Assembly (NCBI GenBank): GCA_013423385.1
Contig: BLZA01000005.1
Coordinates: 434,001-498,000 of the forward strand
Reading direction: 5' to 3'
Origin: Naganishia liquefaciens
Lineage: Eukaryota; Basidiomycota; Tremellomycetes; Filobasidiales; Filobasidiaceae
DNA: 64,000 nucleotides
This document shows, piece after piece, positions 32,588-45,000 of this stretch. Every line of letters begins with the position of its first letter. The stretch's first letter is position 1. The notes beneath the pieces are model-generated. The model saw nothing but the letters and a program-made list of their open reading frames with translations, did not search any database and was not told where the DNA came from. A program made the position numbers and the translations under genes.

Positions 32588-35076
32588 ATGCCCCGCGATA
32601 TCCCAGCAGAAGACGATCCAAGTACGTCCGCGCAGCCTCCCCTTTCGCATACTTTATCGCGCACGTTTCGGTTTGAAAGCAAGACACTGACGCTGCCGCA
32701 CCCGCTACCCCAGCTGTTCACCCCGTTCCGTTCCTGGCGACGGAAGAGGATGAAGCGCCGGCGACACTCCCAGAGTCGACGGGGGAGCAAAGCAAGATCA
32801 AGACGATTCTGGGGCTCCTGAAGAAGTGAGTTCTGCTCGGATTGGTGATGCATAGATCGGGCGTAGGCCTTTTCTACGTCTACACTACAGACTTTCATCA
32901 CTCTCGGAGCGAACGCTGACTTCCGTCCTTGCGATCGGATCGTGCTAGACTGATAGGCGTCGCAGATGTTGCAAACCTGTAAGCGATCGCTGTCTCTGTT
33001 CACGCCGATTATGGACAGCCATTGACACTTCAAGCTCCTTCCCTTTCCAGCCGTCTCTCCCTTCCAGCTTCCCTCCTCGAACCCATTCCCAATCTCGAAT
33101 ACTGGTCATACTGCGATCGCGCCGATTTCTTTGCCGCGTAAGTCGCTGCTTCTTCTCCCTCAATCGTCAGCCCGACACTGATTATCAATGTCGCCCAGTC
33201 TCGGCGACTCGCCAGACGAATTTGAACGCATGTTGGGCGTGCTACGCTTCGCGTTCTCCAAAGAGCTCAAATTCGTGCGACAGCGTATTGGCAAACCCTA
33301 CAATTCCGCTCTAGGTATGCAGATCTTCCACATTGCATATGCAACCTCCTCTTCAACGTCACTAACGCTCGACATCGTTCCCTGCTCCTCCAGGCGAGCA
33401 TTTCCGCTGTCACTGGCGTGTACCACCGGTGACATTGCATCCCAAGACGAATGAGCCCGTCGTCAAAGCGCATCGCCACGACCCTACAAACGATGTCGCA
33501 TCGTCTACCAACTCACCGGCACTCGGCCCCTCGGACATGCGGGACGATGTGTAAGACAGACAAAGATTGACTGCAAGCGATAGCTCACTTGTGTTGACCT
33601 TCTGATCGATCAGCTCGATCAGGTCGTCGGCGTCCAAGACCAGCGCGCGCGGCCAAAAGCCGATAGACACGCTGCCGAGAAGCATGTCAGCATTGAATCT
33701 GCAGAACGGCGCGGGCAGCAGCACAGATATGGCGGATAAGGAGGATATTGTCGTGTTCTTGGTACGATGTCGAGCGCCGACTGAGCTCTCCCCGCAGAAA
33801 AGCTAAAGCGACATTCGACTCGCAGTGCGAACAAGTATCCCACCATCCGCCAATCTCTTCGGCATACTACGCTTGTCCATCCAAGGGTGTGGAAATGACG
33901 TGCGTAGATCAAATCGCCGCCAAAGTGTCTGGCATGAGTAAGTTTATTTCCGTTGACATGCAAGATGCCCCGCCTTGACTCACCCTTTCTGGTTGTAGCT
34001 GTCCAGGTCACACCGGGCGAGGCCAACAAGGGGCTCTTCATTGATCTAAAGGAACCGTCACCAGGCGCGGGCGAAGTGAGACCAGCCGGGCATTCCTCCG
34101 TGAGCTATCTATTGATACTCGGCGCTGCGCATCCAGGAATACCAATTGACGCATCCGACGGCACAAGTAAACGGTATCATCAAGGGCTCTTTCTACGGCA
34201 CAGTATGTCACGAGGATTACCTGTCGCCGAAGTCAGGTTGAGGCTCATTCTTGGGTTGCAGATTAGTGACAATGTGCTCGTCACTTGTCGCGGCGCTCGA
34301 CCAGGAAAAAAGCTGAAGACCATTATCGAATACAAGGACGAGGTGATTTACGGTTGACAAACATCAACCACACGTGAAAGGCTAACCTGTGCCTCCAGCC
34401 TTGGCTCGGGAAACCCAAATTTGCGCTCGAGGGCGTCATATTCTCGTACAATCCAGACAAGCCAGAGGAGGAAGAGTGGAGCAAGATCAAGAATGTTCCT
34501 GCGGATCGGATATTAGCAAATCTGGAGGGATCATGGCGTAAACAGATCAAATACAGGCGGAAGGGTGAAAAGGTATGTTGCCGCAAAGGCCCTTATTTCC
34601 CGATAGACCCTTATGTAGTCGTTTTCCCTCTGCTTGTAGGAATGGAAGGTCCTTATCGACCTAGAACAGCTGGATTTGACGCCGCGTTCCGTCCGACCAC
34701 TTGAACAGCAAGAAGAGCGAGAGAGCAGACGCCTCTGGGATCCAGTCACTTCTAACATGTTATCAAAGAACTGGAGCGAAGCGACGAAGCAGAAGCAGAC
34801 GATCGAGCAGGTGTGTATCTGCTGCGATTGTCCAGGTCTATTCCATACTCACAGACTCCATCTACAGCGTCAACGAGACCTCGCGAATCAGCGCAAACAA
34901 CAAGGAGTAGAGTACGTAGACCATTCTCGGCGATGTGATAGCGCATTGACGTCAAGTGCCGTGACAGACACAAGCCTGTTTACTTCGAAGAGGACATCTC
35001 TACAGGCAAACCGATACTGACCTCAGAAGGCAGGAAAGCTTTCAATGCCGAATTGGAGCGCGCAAAAGGGGAATGA
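32588..35076 (+). CDS. oxysterol-binding protein-related lipid transfer protein (Kes1/Osh type)
   Basis: Lipid exchange protein at membrane contact sites. The start at 32588 encodes MPRDIPAEDDP; an intron then gives PVPFLATEEDEAP and KIKTILGLLKK. The ORD follows: LSLPASLLEPIPNLEYWSYC, DSPDEFERMLGVLRFAFSKE, RQRIGKPYNSALGE, and the family fingerprint EQVSHHPP in FLCEQVSHHPPISSAYYACP, where an intron (donor GTACGA) falls just before Cys. Then GIIKGSFYGT, PWLGKPKFALEGVIFSYNPD, LANLEGSWRKQIKYRRKGEK, and the C-terminal RRLWDPVTSNMLSKNWSEAT and helix. No PH, ankyrin or FFAT region is visible, so this is a short ORP. A Ser-rich insertion lies just before the fingerprint (33.6-33.7 kb). Which Osh subgroup is uncertain, so no symbol is given. 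Confidence 0.9.
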
Positions 35077-35342
35077 GGGCGAGATATGAGATTTATAATA
35101 GTGATCTGGACTAAACAGCCATGTATCCGTCATAAGACGCGGCTTCCCCTAAATATCACCCACGTTCAAGGGTATATCCCCTGGAAGTGGCGCATTAACT
35201 TGTAATAGAGCGGTAGACTACGCATGTTGACACTTGAGCACTATCTCGATCGCTTCTGCCTGCTGAAAGAACATGCCTTGCATATATGCGATGTACATGG
35301 CTAAATCCTGTGCATCCGGAAAAGGCGACAACTGGTTGTACT

Positions 35343-36204
35343 TTACAGATCCTTTTTCACTTCCACAGGAACGGCATTCAGCGATGGGCTCGCGCTGCCG
35401 GCGGTCGCGCTGACGGCAGCCGACCTCATGTCAATCTTGAGCTGTTCGCGCTCTTCCTGTTGTCGTGCGTATTCCTGGCCGGCTTGCATCATCAGAATGC
35501 CGAGGAGACACTGTGAAAAGAAGACAGGGCATGCGTTTGTCATTTGGTCGGGAGTGACGAGCAGAGGTTTGGCACTTACGAGACCGATGAGCGCATTGCC
35601 GGCGGCCAGAACCCTAATCGCTTCTTCCTTTTCAACAGCAGTGGCGACCTTGAAGGCGCCTTCCTGGCCAACGGATTTGTTAAACAGGTTGAACGTAGCC
35701 GAGTTGGAATTCTGCATGGCGATCAGCCTGTCCTCCGTTACTATTGACGAGAGAAATGAGGTGAATGACTGTGCCGTATGTGATTCATGTATGCCAAGCT
35801 TACGGATAGTCCGAAGATTCGGCACGTGAATGGTCAAGTACATGATCAAAGCAGCGACGTGAAGGACTATCGCCCAGCGGTGTCAGGTACGAGTTAGATT
35901 TGGTACGATGGACGGAATGAAACGCCAACTTACCCAGACTGCTACCATCGAAAAACACTGCACTCTCGCTCCATCCGTTCAGCTTCGCGATCAACGGCAA
36001 CAAGGGCAGACCCAAAGCCGCATGAAGCACCGCCTTGACGGCTCTTGGTGCGTCGAACCACATGAGGTAGAACGTATAGGCATTGTCGAGTGCCTCTGGC
36101 GTCAACGCTCGGTAGAGCAGCGGAATATCGGGAATTTGGCAGACGAAGACGATGCCGAGGAGGAACGAAACGGAGCCGAGGATGGTAGATTGGAGGAAGC
36201 CCAT
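35343..36204 (-). CDS. SHR3: Shr3-like ER chaperone for amino acid permeases
   Basis: ER membrane packaging chaperone that helps amino acid permeases fold and leave the ER. The start at 36204 gives MGFLQSTILGSVSFLLGIVF; the hydrophobic first segment is followed by LLYRALTPEALDNAYTFYLM and a second segment (VLHAALGLPLLPLIAKL), then YLTIHVPNLRTI, which matches the yeast Shr3 piece around YLTNLRTGI, and a helix with VLAAGNALIGLVSAKPLL. The final segment CLLGILMMQAGQEYARQQEE passes into a charged cytosolic tail ending VEVKKDL. Four membrane segments are expected in the family. The terminal residues are not a typical KKXX signal, but the tail is lysine-containing, as COPI-interacting tails are. 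Confidence 0.75.
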
Positions 36205-36963
36205 CTTGTGGACGTTGGTGGAGCCTTGTCGAGAACCTTACAGCAAGCAATTCCAGACGTGAAAGTCGGGAGGCAGTTAACGTGTTGTGTCAACGTTGGA
36301 GACGCTCCGTTCGCTCGTGATCGTCGAGACTTCGGAACCGGGCGCACCATGTAAGTTGCAGCGTGTGAGATAGGCCATGATGCGGGAACGTAGTTAGTCT
36401 TTGACAAGGTCGACGCTGTCTCTCAAGTCTACGCAATCCATCTATTTCATTTGATCATGTCATCCCGCAGCACACTTATACTTGATAAGAGCATGTTGCT
36501 ACAAGGAGCTTCCGCCAGGCATTCAAGACGCTTCGCAAAAACTATAATTTTTCGTCTTGCTCGTAATCGCCATTTGAGCATGACAATCATGCATACATGA
36601 GATCCCGCTTGAGGTCCAGAATTACTGTATCTTCAGCTCATCGACGGCGCTGTAGTGAAGTGGCGAAGCGAAGAGATGCTCATACAGATCCCTGTAGCGA
36701 GCGCGACATGTTGTCGCGAGACCTCGCTTCCCGGTGTTCACGTATAAGCTGATCGTTCGTACATGCCGAAGCTGCAAGACGATGATCAATCACCGAATGA
36801 TAGTTTTGAGCTATCGCTGAGCACGCTCTCGAGTGCTGCACCAAGGGGAGAGGCGAAAGGCATCCGCCCATGGAGGGCGTCGAACAAGGGGTGAGTGAGG
36901 TCGCTGGAACGATTGCAAGGCCACGATTTACGTGTCTAATGAGAGCAGACGCATGGCCACGAT
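36205..36963. other. intergenic containing a tandem duplication
   Basis: 759 bp between the SHR3 start and the stop of the helical-protein gene, both minus strand. The main feature is copy 1 and most of copy 2 of a 36-bp tandem repeat at the right edge, described separately. Nothing else recognised. Confidence 0.45.
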
Positions 36964-36990
36964 CTACGTGTCTGATGAAAGCAGACGCTC
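36919..36990. repeat. 36-bp tandem duplication covering a gene end
   Basis: Two adjacent 36-bp units, 36919-36954 and 36955-36990, both starting GGCCACGAT and about 86% identical. On the minus strand the right unit encodes the last codons of the neighbouring gene (ERLLSSDT) and its TAG stop. The left unit, just past that stop, would read MRLLSLDT then TAA in the same phase. Confidence 0.8.
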
Positions 36991-37632
36991 TTGCAGACGG
37001 CTCTGCGTGTCGTGCCATCGAGCTGCCCGGGCTGTTATTCCCCTTTCCTTGTCAATATCATGAAGATAGTCCAGTGTTCTGATTTGGAATTTCAAGGAGC
37101 GGATTGTCGTGTCCTTGTTTGCGAGATTTGCATTTTTCGCTGTATCGTCCGGGCAAGGGCGAGTTCTAGTTGAATTCGAAATCTTCTTGCATGCGGCCAA
37201 AATTTGTAAGGCTTCGCTTTCCGCCAGCAGGATCTCCTTGTCATGCAAATGGCAAGAAACCAACTCAAGCCGGGCTTCGCAAAGATCCAGGATAGCCTCG
37301 GCAGGGGATTCCTTGCTGATTTTCGGCGATTCGAGGTATACCTTGGCAGCGAGAAGCGGCTTGCGAGCTTGCTTGTCTTGGTGAGGTTGTCGCGCGAGCA
37401 TGGCGTTGATAAATTCAATAGAGTAGAGGCCTGATTTGTTGAAGTACTCTTGCGGAGGTGGCTATTGGGCGTCAACGAGGCGTATCGTGTCAGTCAGAAA
37501 GGCCGTTGCACTGCGCACAGACGTACAGCAGGTAGACGGACTCACCGACCCTTCGGGATCCAGGTCCACAGGTCCCTTCCCGAATGACGCGGTCGCTTGC
37601 GATGCCCCGGTTATCGGGGCAGCAGGGCTCAT
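36964..37632 (-). CDS. small uncharacterised helical protein
   Basis: Not recognised. The start at 37632 (MSPAAPITGASQATASFGKG) opens a first exon ending PVDLDPEGS; an intron (donor GTGAGT) leads to PPPQEYFNKSGLYSIEFINA. The rest is mostly helical: KPLLAAKVYLESPKISKESP, AILDLCEARLELVSCHLHDK and LLAESEALQILAACKKI, with alternating hydrophobic residues reminiscent of TPR-like helix pairs, then a basic helix ending in the repeat described separately. It is divergent from the NIP30 homologue (267 bp between starts). Nothing supports a specific role. The length is about 180 residues. Confidence 0.6.
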
Positions 37633-37898
37633 GGCAAGGTTTGAAGGATCTCGGAATACTTGGAGAAATGACGGGATTGCGACTGTGATTATTGACTGCC
37701 ACAGGGATGATCAGCGAATCCAGCACGCTACCAGACAGATGAGCTGGTACGCAGATCCATGTTTATTCTGCCTCGGCGATCGACGCGACCTCCACCTGAG
37801 CGGACTCGCACCTTGCCGGGCAAGCTATCCATTCTTGATGGCCAGCTCGATAACATATGGACGTCGCCATCGTCTATCACAGATACATCACTGCAATT

Positions 37899-38904
37899 AT
37901 GGACGATCCGAGCGTTACAGGTCTCCAGACGAGTGGATCCGTTAGCTCCCGATTTGTTTCGCAGAATGACATAGATGAAGCCAAGAAACGCAAGGAAGAA
38001 GAGTGGAAGGCTGCCTATGCTCGGTGCGTTCAAGAGTCTCCGGTCCTCTGCTCGAAAGATCTGGTCTAAAGCTTTTCCATGTTCAGATTAGGTCAGGAGC
38101 CGCCGCCGCAGGAAGAAGAAGCACCGTATGATCCTAGATCATTGTACGAGGTACATCCCTTGGCCGCTTTGGTTGACAAAAGTGCATCTCGCGCTGAAAT
38201 TTCCGTTTTTCGTGTTCAGCGTCTATCTATTCAGAAAGAAACGAAAAAGGAAGAATGGGACGAGAAAATGCGCATGGCCAATCAGTTCCGAGGCTTGGAC
38301 TCGGATGAATTGCAGTTTCTGGACGAAACCGCGCGTCTTGAGCGGGAACGACAGCGGAAGATCGAGATGCATGATGCCGAGGAGTTAGCGGCTTTCAAGT
38401 GAGTCTTGATAAAGCTCAGGGCTGCTGAGCCATCACTGATACCGGTATCTTAGACGTATGCAAAACAAGTCCGGACCAATACCGTCGCCGACACTTGAAA
38501 CATCACAGCGGTCAAACGCTGACTCGACAGTCGCATCGGAATCATCAGCTTCCAAGTCAAGCAGTGCCCACGTGCCCTCCAAAAAGAATGTCAAATCCCT
38601 GCTGAAAGGCGTGATCAAAAAGAAGGATACAAAGGTCAAAGATTTGGGTTGCCCGTCTGAGTCCAAGACGACGTCGCTTCCAACCGCAACACCGTCGCCG
38701 GCTGAGCCTTTTGCGGAACCGCGCCAGCCAGCGTCATCAGGCCAAAAGCTACCGTCGGGTCCCGAAAACACATCAGAGACGAGCAAGAAGCGACCCGCAC
38801 CGACGCCGGCACCAGCATTGGGTGCGTTAGGGGGGTACGATAGCGACGAAAGCGATGATTCGGCAGAAGCAGCGGAACCTGATGCTAAGAAAGTCAAAGT
38901 CTAA
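37899..38904 (+). CDS. NIP30/FAM192A (PSME3IP1) homologue
   Basis: Nuclear protein of the NIP30 family; in animals PSME3IP1 binds the PA28-gamma proteasome activator. An in-frame ATG at 37857 is also possible. The start at 37899 gives MDDPSVTGLQTSGSVSSRFV, then the conserved SQNDIDEAKKRKEEEWKAAY, LGQEPPPQEEEAPYDPRSLY (introns after AAYAR and after LYE), EWDEKMRMANQFRGLDSDEL and QFLDETARLERERQRKIEMH. The first part matches the family N-terminal domain. The second half is disordered with Lys-rich clusters (KKNVKSLLKGVIKKKDTKVK; TSKKRPAPTPAPALG) and ends in an acidic stretch before KKVKV. In animals the binding element to the proteasome cap is in the C-terminus; I cannot tell if it is conserved here. 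Confidence 0.85.
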
Positions 38905-39041
38905 ATGATGACTGCGCTATAGGAAGATTGATCGCCGGGATACAATGTGTACAGGGGAATGTCGATACAAGGTATTGATGTATGTGATACAAGACGAAGC
39001 TGCCTTTCCTACTAGCCTACTGGCCTGATCCCATACCTGTC

Positions 39042-41630
39042 TCAGGCAAGCTGGGCCCTGTTCTGTTCGTACGACTTGGCGACATGACTCAACCTGACGA
39101 AGATCTTGAACAAGCTGATGACCATGCCGAAAACGTACATGATGAGGCTGAAAATGACGAATGCTATTAGTGCTGCTTGTCGATTGCACATGTCGTCTTT
39201 TTGGCTACTCCTGGTGATAACGGAAGGGAGCGATATGGTGTAGTCGTTGCTTGTCCACCAAGGGTTGACAGAAGAGCATTGCAAAGGTGTGGACATGTAG
39301 TCAGAGATGGTAAGGGACAAGTCGGAAGACCTGCCATTTTAAAGGAGATCAGCAGAAATATCTCGTCTGAAATCGAAATACTTACCATAATGCTATGAAG
39401 AAGAGGTCCAAGCACACCCACAACATCTTGCTCCTCACCTCCCACAGCCCAATAGGCTTGCCGAACGCCTCTCGAAACATGACGAGCAAACAGTGTATCA
39501 CAGAGACAGATCCGTAACTGATCGACAAAATAGGAGCGCTCCCGAGAATGCCGTCCAGATCGCTCTGTTCTTCCAGCTGAAACAGTTTGCAACCGAGACC
39601 GAGAGCACCGACGACTCCAACCAATGTAAGCATTCTGAGGTAGATCGTTGAACGCGCATCGAACATAAGGAATTCCAGAAGTCTGGTGCGCCGGGTGCCC
39701 GGTCCATTTTTCACATAAGATCGACGAAGCGCGGCCCACTTTGTCAACGCACGTTCGGTAGCGCCAGCTTTGCCCTTCTTGTTGTATCGAGCTCGACGGC
39801 CTTGATCAGACTTTCCGCCAGCGAGACGTCTTCCCGCCTTTTCCGAGATGCCGCTAAGAGGTCCGCTGCTGTCGCTACCGCCGGCGCCAGCATGCCTCTG
39901 CCGGGACCCCCTCCCCTCCCGTTCTCCCGAATGGGTCGGACTTTCTTCATCCGGACTGATTCTTCCGCAGTCGTCACTCTCGAACGCAGTTTCTTCAAAG
40001 GGCTGCAACCAAGGATCATCGACAATCATTCCCCGATGACGATGTGCATGCTGCGGAAAACGTTCCAGTGGTCCTCGTGGGTTCAGACGCTCGTGCTTCC
40101 GGCCGTGTAAAGCGTGATCATTTTCCCTCCAGGAAGATTCCCAGCCGTGGGGCGTCGGTGGCGCTTGCGCCTGGTACATCCGTTGCTGGAACATCGGAGG
40201 GGGCATGTCCATCGTTGTCGTGTTCGGTGCATAACGTGTCGTGGAGACGGCTTGCGTCACGGCTGAATTGTGTTCAGACGGGGACGTAAAGACCGGTGGA
40301 GGCATCGTAATGCTTAATTTTGGATGTGCACGACGCGGGGAGACAGGTTGGACCGTGGCAGCATTCTCGGATGCTGATGGAAGCTCGAGCTGCAGCATTT
40401 GTGGGGATTCAACCAGGTTTGACAGTGGAGTAGTTGTTAAAACAGCGGATCCCGTAGCATGCCTCCCTGAAGGCTCATTCGTATTCGAAGTAAATGGAGA
40501 GGGCGCAGCGGCATCCTGTATTCCTGTTATGGGAGGTCCCAGGGAGAATGCGTCGATCTGCGGCAGATTTGAATGCTTTTGCAATGTGGTCATCGACAGC
40601 TCCTGCGAACCAGAGATCGACGAGAATGGCGGGTCATGCACCTGGACATGCCCTGATACAGCCGGCCGTCCGTGTGTCCCGTCCGTTGACTGTCGACGAC
40701 TGGCGGGTGTCGACATGGCCTTGAATCGCCCAAGACGAGTCTTTGCCGGACCCCCCGGTGTGTCTCCTCGAGATGGCGTCGCAGCAGCGGACATTGATGT
40801 GATACCATGAAGCATTTCGCCGACAGCGCTCATGCCATGGACAGACGACCGTCGCGAGCTATCGTCCTGTTTCGTGTTCCGGATATCATCGTTGCTGGCG
40901 CTGCGACGCCGTAACTTTCCCGGAAGGTGAAAGTAGCTGCCCCTGTGACTTTGTGAGTTGCTAATCATCGTGCCAAATGGCGGTCTCGAGCTCATCATGG
41001 CTTCCTCGTGGTCATCCTCTTGCATCTCGACATCCGGTTGGCCAACAATAGACTCGCGCTTGGACGCAAAGTAGTCCTTGCCGAGATGCTCACTTTCCTT
41101 GCGCAGCTTTTCGTTCGCCAGCATCTGTTCATGCCATGCATTGTGCAGGCTTTGCACTTGTTTCCAGCGTCCCGGTTTTGCAAAAGTCCACCACGACGCT
41201 TGAGGCTGTTGCATATCATCTTCATAGTCGCCGCCGAAATTGGACAGCGTGAGCGAAAGGGACGGAGAGGCGGCATGAGCGGAAGGTGAGGTAATGTTGG
41301 TCTGCGGCGCTTCGGCGGGTCGTAGGCGTGGAGAAAGAATAGGCGAAGGTGGATCAAACGCTGCAAATGCTGCATTACCGAAATATCGCACGTGTCAGCT
41401 GTATATCATGAATTGCATCAAGTCAAGTCGGGCGTACGGGGTACTGTCCTGATCGCCCTGTTCCGGTCCTTCTTCGCCCGAGCCTTGAGCTCCTCTTCCG
41501 AAGGCCCTACGGTTCCGCCTCCATCTCCCTCTTCGATCCGTCCCTCGTGGCTTGGCGGCTTGCCCAGATTCACGCTGCCGTGCATGAACGCCGTCGGCAT
41601 ATGCGGAATGGGCACACTGGAGGCTGCCAT
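39042..41630 (-). CDS. SRF1: Srf1-like multi-pass membrane protein (phospholipase D regulator family)
   Basis: Start at 41630 (MAASSVPIPHMPTAFMHGSV). An intron joins TVP to FAAFDPPSPILSPRL. The long N-terminal half is cytosolic and disordered, Ser/Pro-rich, with one conserved-looking block: SWWTFAKPGRWKQVQSLHNA. The C-terminus has four hydrophobic segments: STIYLRMLTLVGVVGALGLG, ILSISYGSVSVIHCLLVMF, SKMLWVCLDLFFIAL and LIAFVIFSLIMYVFGMVISL. Between segments 2 and 3 is FGKPIGLWEVRSKM, which matches the GKPLGLR-SxKxK signature and the following LDLFFIVF I associate with fungal Srf1, a regulator of the phospholipase D Spo14. The assignment rests on that short block and topology. It diverges from the Spo71-like gene, which in yeast also works with Spo14-dependent spore membranes. 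Confidence 0.65.
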
Positions 41631-42013
41631 GGTGTCATGAACGAGGAGATGTGCGCTGGGAAGGCGTCTCCCTTTGTAAGCGGAGGAGGACAGATGTTTT
41701 CAGAATTGCGAAAGACAACGGCTAGTCACCTCAGCTGTCTCATCTTTACATCAGCGGGCCGATCATCTTACAGCGGACAGCCAAAAACAACGTGCCAAGC
41801 CAGAAATCCCATAAATTTCAATTTTAGCCAGGAGTAGACGGACCAATTATGGCAAGATAAGGTCCCGGAATGGGATCTTTCTGGGCCTGTCGGGAGGGGA
41901 TCGCCGAGGGTTTCCCGAGTGTGTCACCCCGGTTGACGCAATATCTATTCATACAGCCAACATGGCGGGCTACATTATGCAATCAATTTTCACTGTGCAT
42001 CGCCGGATTCATC
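41631..42013. promoter_or_regulatory. divergent promoter of the Srf1-like and Spo71-like genes
   Basis: 383 bp between opposite start codons. An A/T-richer stretch lies around 41800-41830. No clear TATA box. A frame open into the Spo71-like gene from 41870 is ignored in favour of the ATG with good context at 42014. Confidence 0.4.
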
Positions 42014-45000
42014 ATGCCTCAGCGTCCACGTACCTCGCAGCCCGCCCCATCTCCAGTCCAGACTTCGACGCATAGACATGACCGGCTCTTTCTCGGTCCC
42101 CTGCCAAGCGATTCCGGTAAAGTCAATAAAGCCAAAACAGCACGAACCAAGCGGTACCAAGCACTCCTCAACCGTGAGCTGGGTCGAGCATCGGAAGACG
42201 ATGGTGATGCAGGACTCGTACAGGAGACGAACGAGGGTGCCCTGGGAAGGTTCTCCAGTATGCGGCGACGGCGCCGGTCTTCCGCGTCACTTGCTGCGGA
42301 CTCCTCCGCAGCGCCATTCTTCGTCATTGGCGACGAATTCAGAGCAGCGTGCAAGGTAGACGAGCATGGTTCTGGTTCCACTCCCCCTATTGTGCTCATC
42401 AACCCAGGTATCGTTTCCCCGAAGATTCATGAGTCGCAGGTCGACAATTTGGCACAAAGGGAAGCGCCCAAGCCGGTCTCTCGTCCGTCAATCTACCCAC
42501 GATCAACAATGGACCGCGCCTCCTTCCGAACAGCACGGGAGACTCCGTTAGACATTGCGAATACATTGGCTCCGTCCAAGACAGCCTCGAACAGCCTCGC
42601 AACTCCTGGAACGCCTTTCACCGCTCGAACGGGGACGACGGACTTCTTTTCGGCCAAGAGCACCATCTCGCCCGGCGATGATCGCGATCTCACGGTCGCG
42701 GAAGACGAAAATTCTCAGGACGTCCAGCGAACGGATGCGGCATCTGATGAGGCCATAATTGATGGTCCATCACAATGGACAATGTCACCAACCCGACTAG
42801 GAGATTCCGCTACTCCCGTGCGGTTCCGGACGAAACTGCGTTCGGCATTGCGTAAAAAAGCTTCAACATCCGCTGAGCATGACTTTCCAGAGGTACCTCC
42901 ATCCACCGTTGACGGCATGGGCAAGGGCAACGGCAAGAAACGGACAGTCCAATTCCCAATCGAGGCGTCTGCATCGACATCGCGCGAACCGGCGCCTCCG
43001 CGGGAAGTGCTGGCCCGAACAGGGAGTGCTGTGCAGGGGACGAGTGCTGGTGTAGTGGAAACCGCAACGAGCGACAAGGCGAAGGATACCTCGGGAGGCG
43101 TCCGTGTCTCGTCGAGAGCCATCCCCAAGTCGCCAGACAGCGAAGAGGATTGGGAGAACGAGGAGGTAACAATCAACATGAGAGGTGAGGAAAACCTGGT
43201 CTATGGCGTGCTCTGAGAACGTGGCTGATGATACGACCGGTATCTTCATAGACCGGATACTGGTCGCAGTTGGGAAGAACACATATCCGAATTTATCCGG
43301 GTATGATGAGGTGCAGGCTGTGAGTGACCATGGATTGATGGTCCTCGTCATTATCCCCTGCGGGATTCGTCTCGCTGATATGAAATACAGCGGAAAAAAC
43401 CGTCTGAGCGGATCAAGGCTGTTGAAGAGTACCTCGTGGTTTACAAGAAAGGATGGGTCGAGCTTTACAAGGAATGGGTGAGGTTCACGGACTCCAAAGA
43501 CCTCCGGTCGCTGATCACGCCACAGTCGACTCCGATCGGACGCACGTTTCGCAAATCAAAACGTCTTTGCTTTGCAATTCCCCTGATCGCCAAGGTTACG
43601 CATTTCTCCGTCTTCTCTCGCCGTGATCTTTCGTTTGCGCTTTGCCTCGACACCGTCACGATGCGCGACGAGATTCGAAAAATTGAAAAGGCGGATGAGC
43701 AAGACGCATCCTCGTACTCCGACGGATTTACGATCTCCGCTCGGCGCAAGGTATTGGGCAGAATGAAGCAGACCAAGGAGTTCCAATGGCTTCAAGAACA
43801 GACTCGGGGTAGGAAAAATAGGTCACTCGTGTTCGTCTTTATGGGTCGCGAGCGGACGCGCATGCTCGATTGGTGCTGGCAGCTCTGGTGTGATCTAGGG
43901 GGACAAGTCCCGGAACAGCTGAGAGTGCAGGTACCTGTCTTTGACTCCACAATTGACCTGCCGCGTCCGTCCGGACCGAGGACAGCAATCCTTCGGGCGT
44001 TTTCTCGCAGCCAGATCTTGCTCGATACCTTTACTGCCTTAAGGGCGCAGTTGCCGGACTACGATGATCTCGTCGCTCGCGAGAAGGAGCGATCAGGAGG
44101 CAATCAACCCTTGAGACTTGAATTGGCATGGGAAGCCGATATGCATCTCGACTGGATCCCACCGTTTGCTGAATGGTCCGTCGAGAACGCTAGACGGGAC
44201 TGGGCGGTACTTGCCGGCTTGTCCATGATCCAGGTTGGTATTTCACTCCAGTCACATATCTGCATAGCTTGCTGACGTCTTGTAGCCAAATGATCCATGC
44301 GAGCTGTTAATACTACCGATCAAACACGACGCTAATGAGCTGAAACTCGCTGACGGCATGCGCCTGAATGAGCCTCCTGCCATTGAGGGCTTCTTGCATC
44401 GACTTACGGGGGTCAAATCCGCACCGATAAAGCGTCGAGTATTCATCCACACACAGGCTGGTGAGCGTGACAGGTGAATCCAATGCAAGGGCATGTATGA
44501 ATCCAATGCTTTTGTTTATCAGGTTATCTGTTATCGTTGTCACCTCAAAAAGCTCAGACGCCGCTTGCCCCTTCTTGCCAAGCCGTGGAAGACGAGCAGA
44601 TCCGAGATGCATATTTCGCAGACGAGCGCACACGCAACACCGAAAATATGCTGAATAGCGATGGACTGATCGACTTCCGAAATATCGCTCGGATTGAACC
44701 CCCAAAAGGCTGCGACGTATCGCCCTTCGAGCGTCCAGGTCAAAGTGAGGAAGATAGGTTATTGGAAGACGATGCGGTCCGCACGAAGCTGGAGCGCCTT
44801 ACCGAGGCTCAATTTGCAGTTGTATTGGAATCAAAAGAGATCATCTGGCTTCAGGTATGTTCCACATCCGATGTAGCAAAGACTGCTGTTGACCGTGCAC
44901 TATTCCAATAGGCATCAGATCAGGCAGTAGCTCTGGAATGGTTCAATCGCCTGCAAGAGCTTTGCGAATACTGGTCTCATCGACAACGTGTAGAGTAAGA

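Noticed and set aside
35908-36354. Plus-strand frame of 148 codons opposite SHR3
   Set aside because: The minus strand has the hydrophobic segments and Shr3 motifs; the plus-strand peptide is charged and low in complexity.
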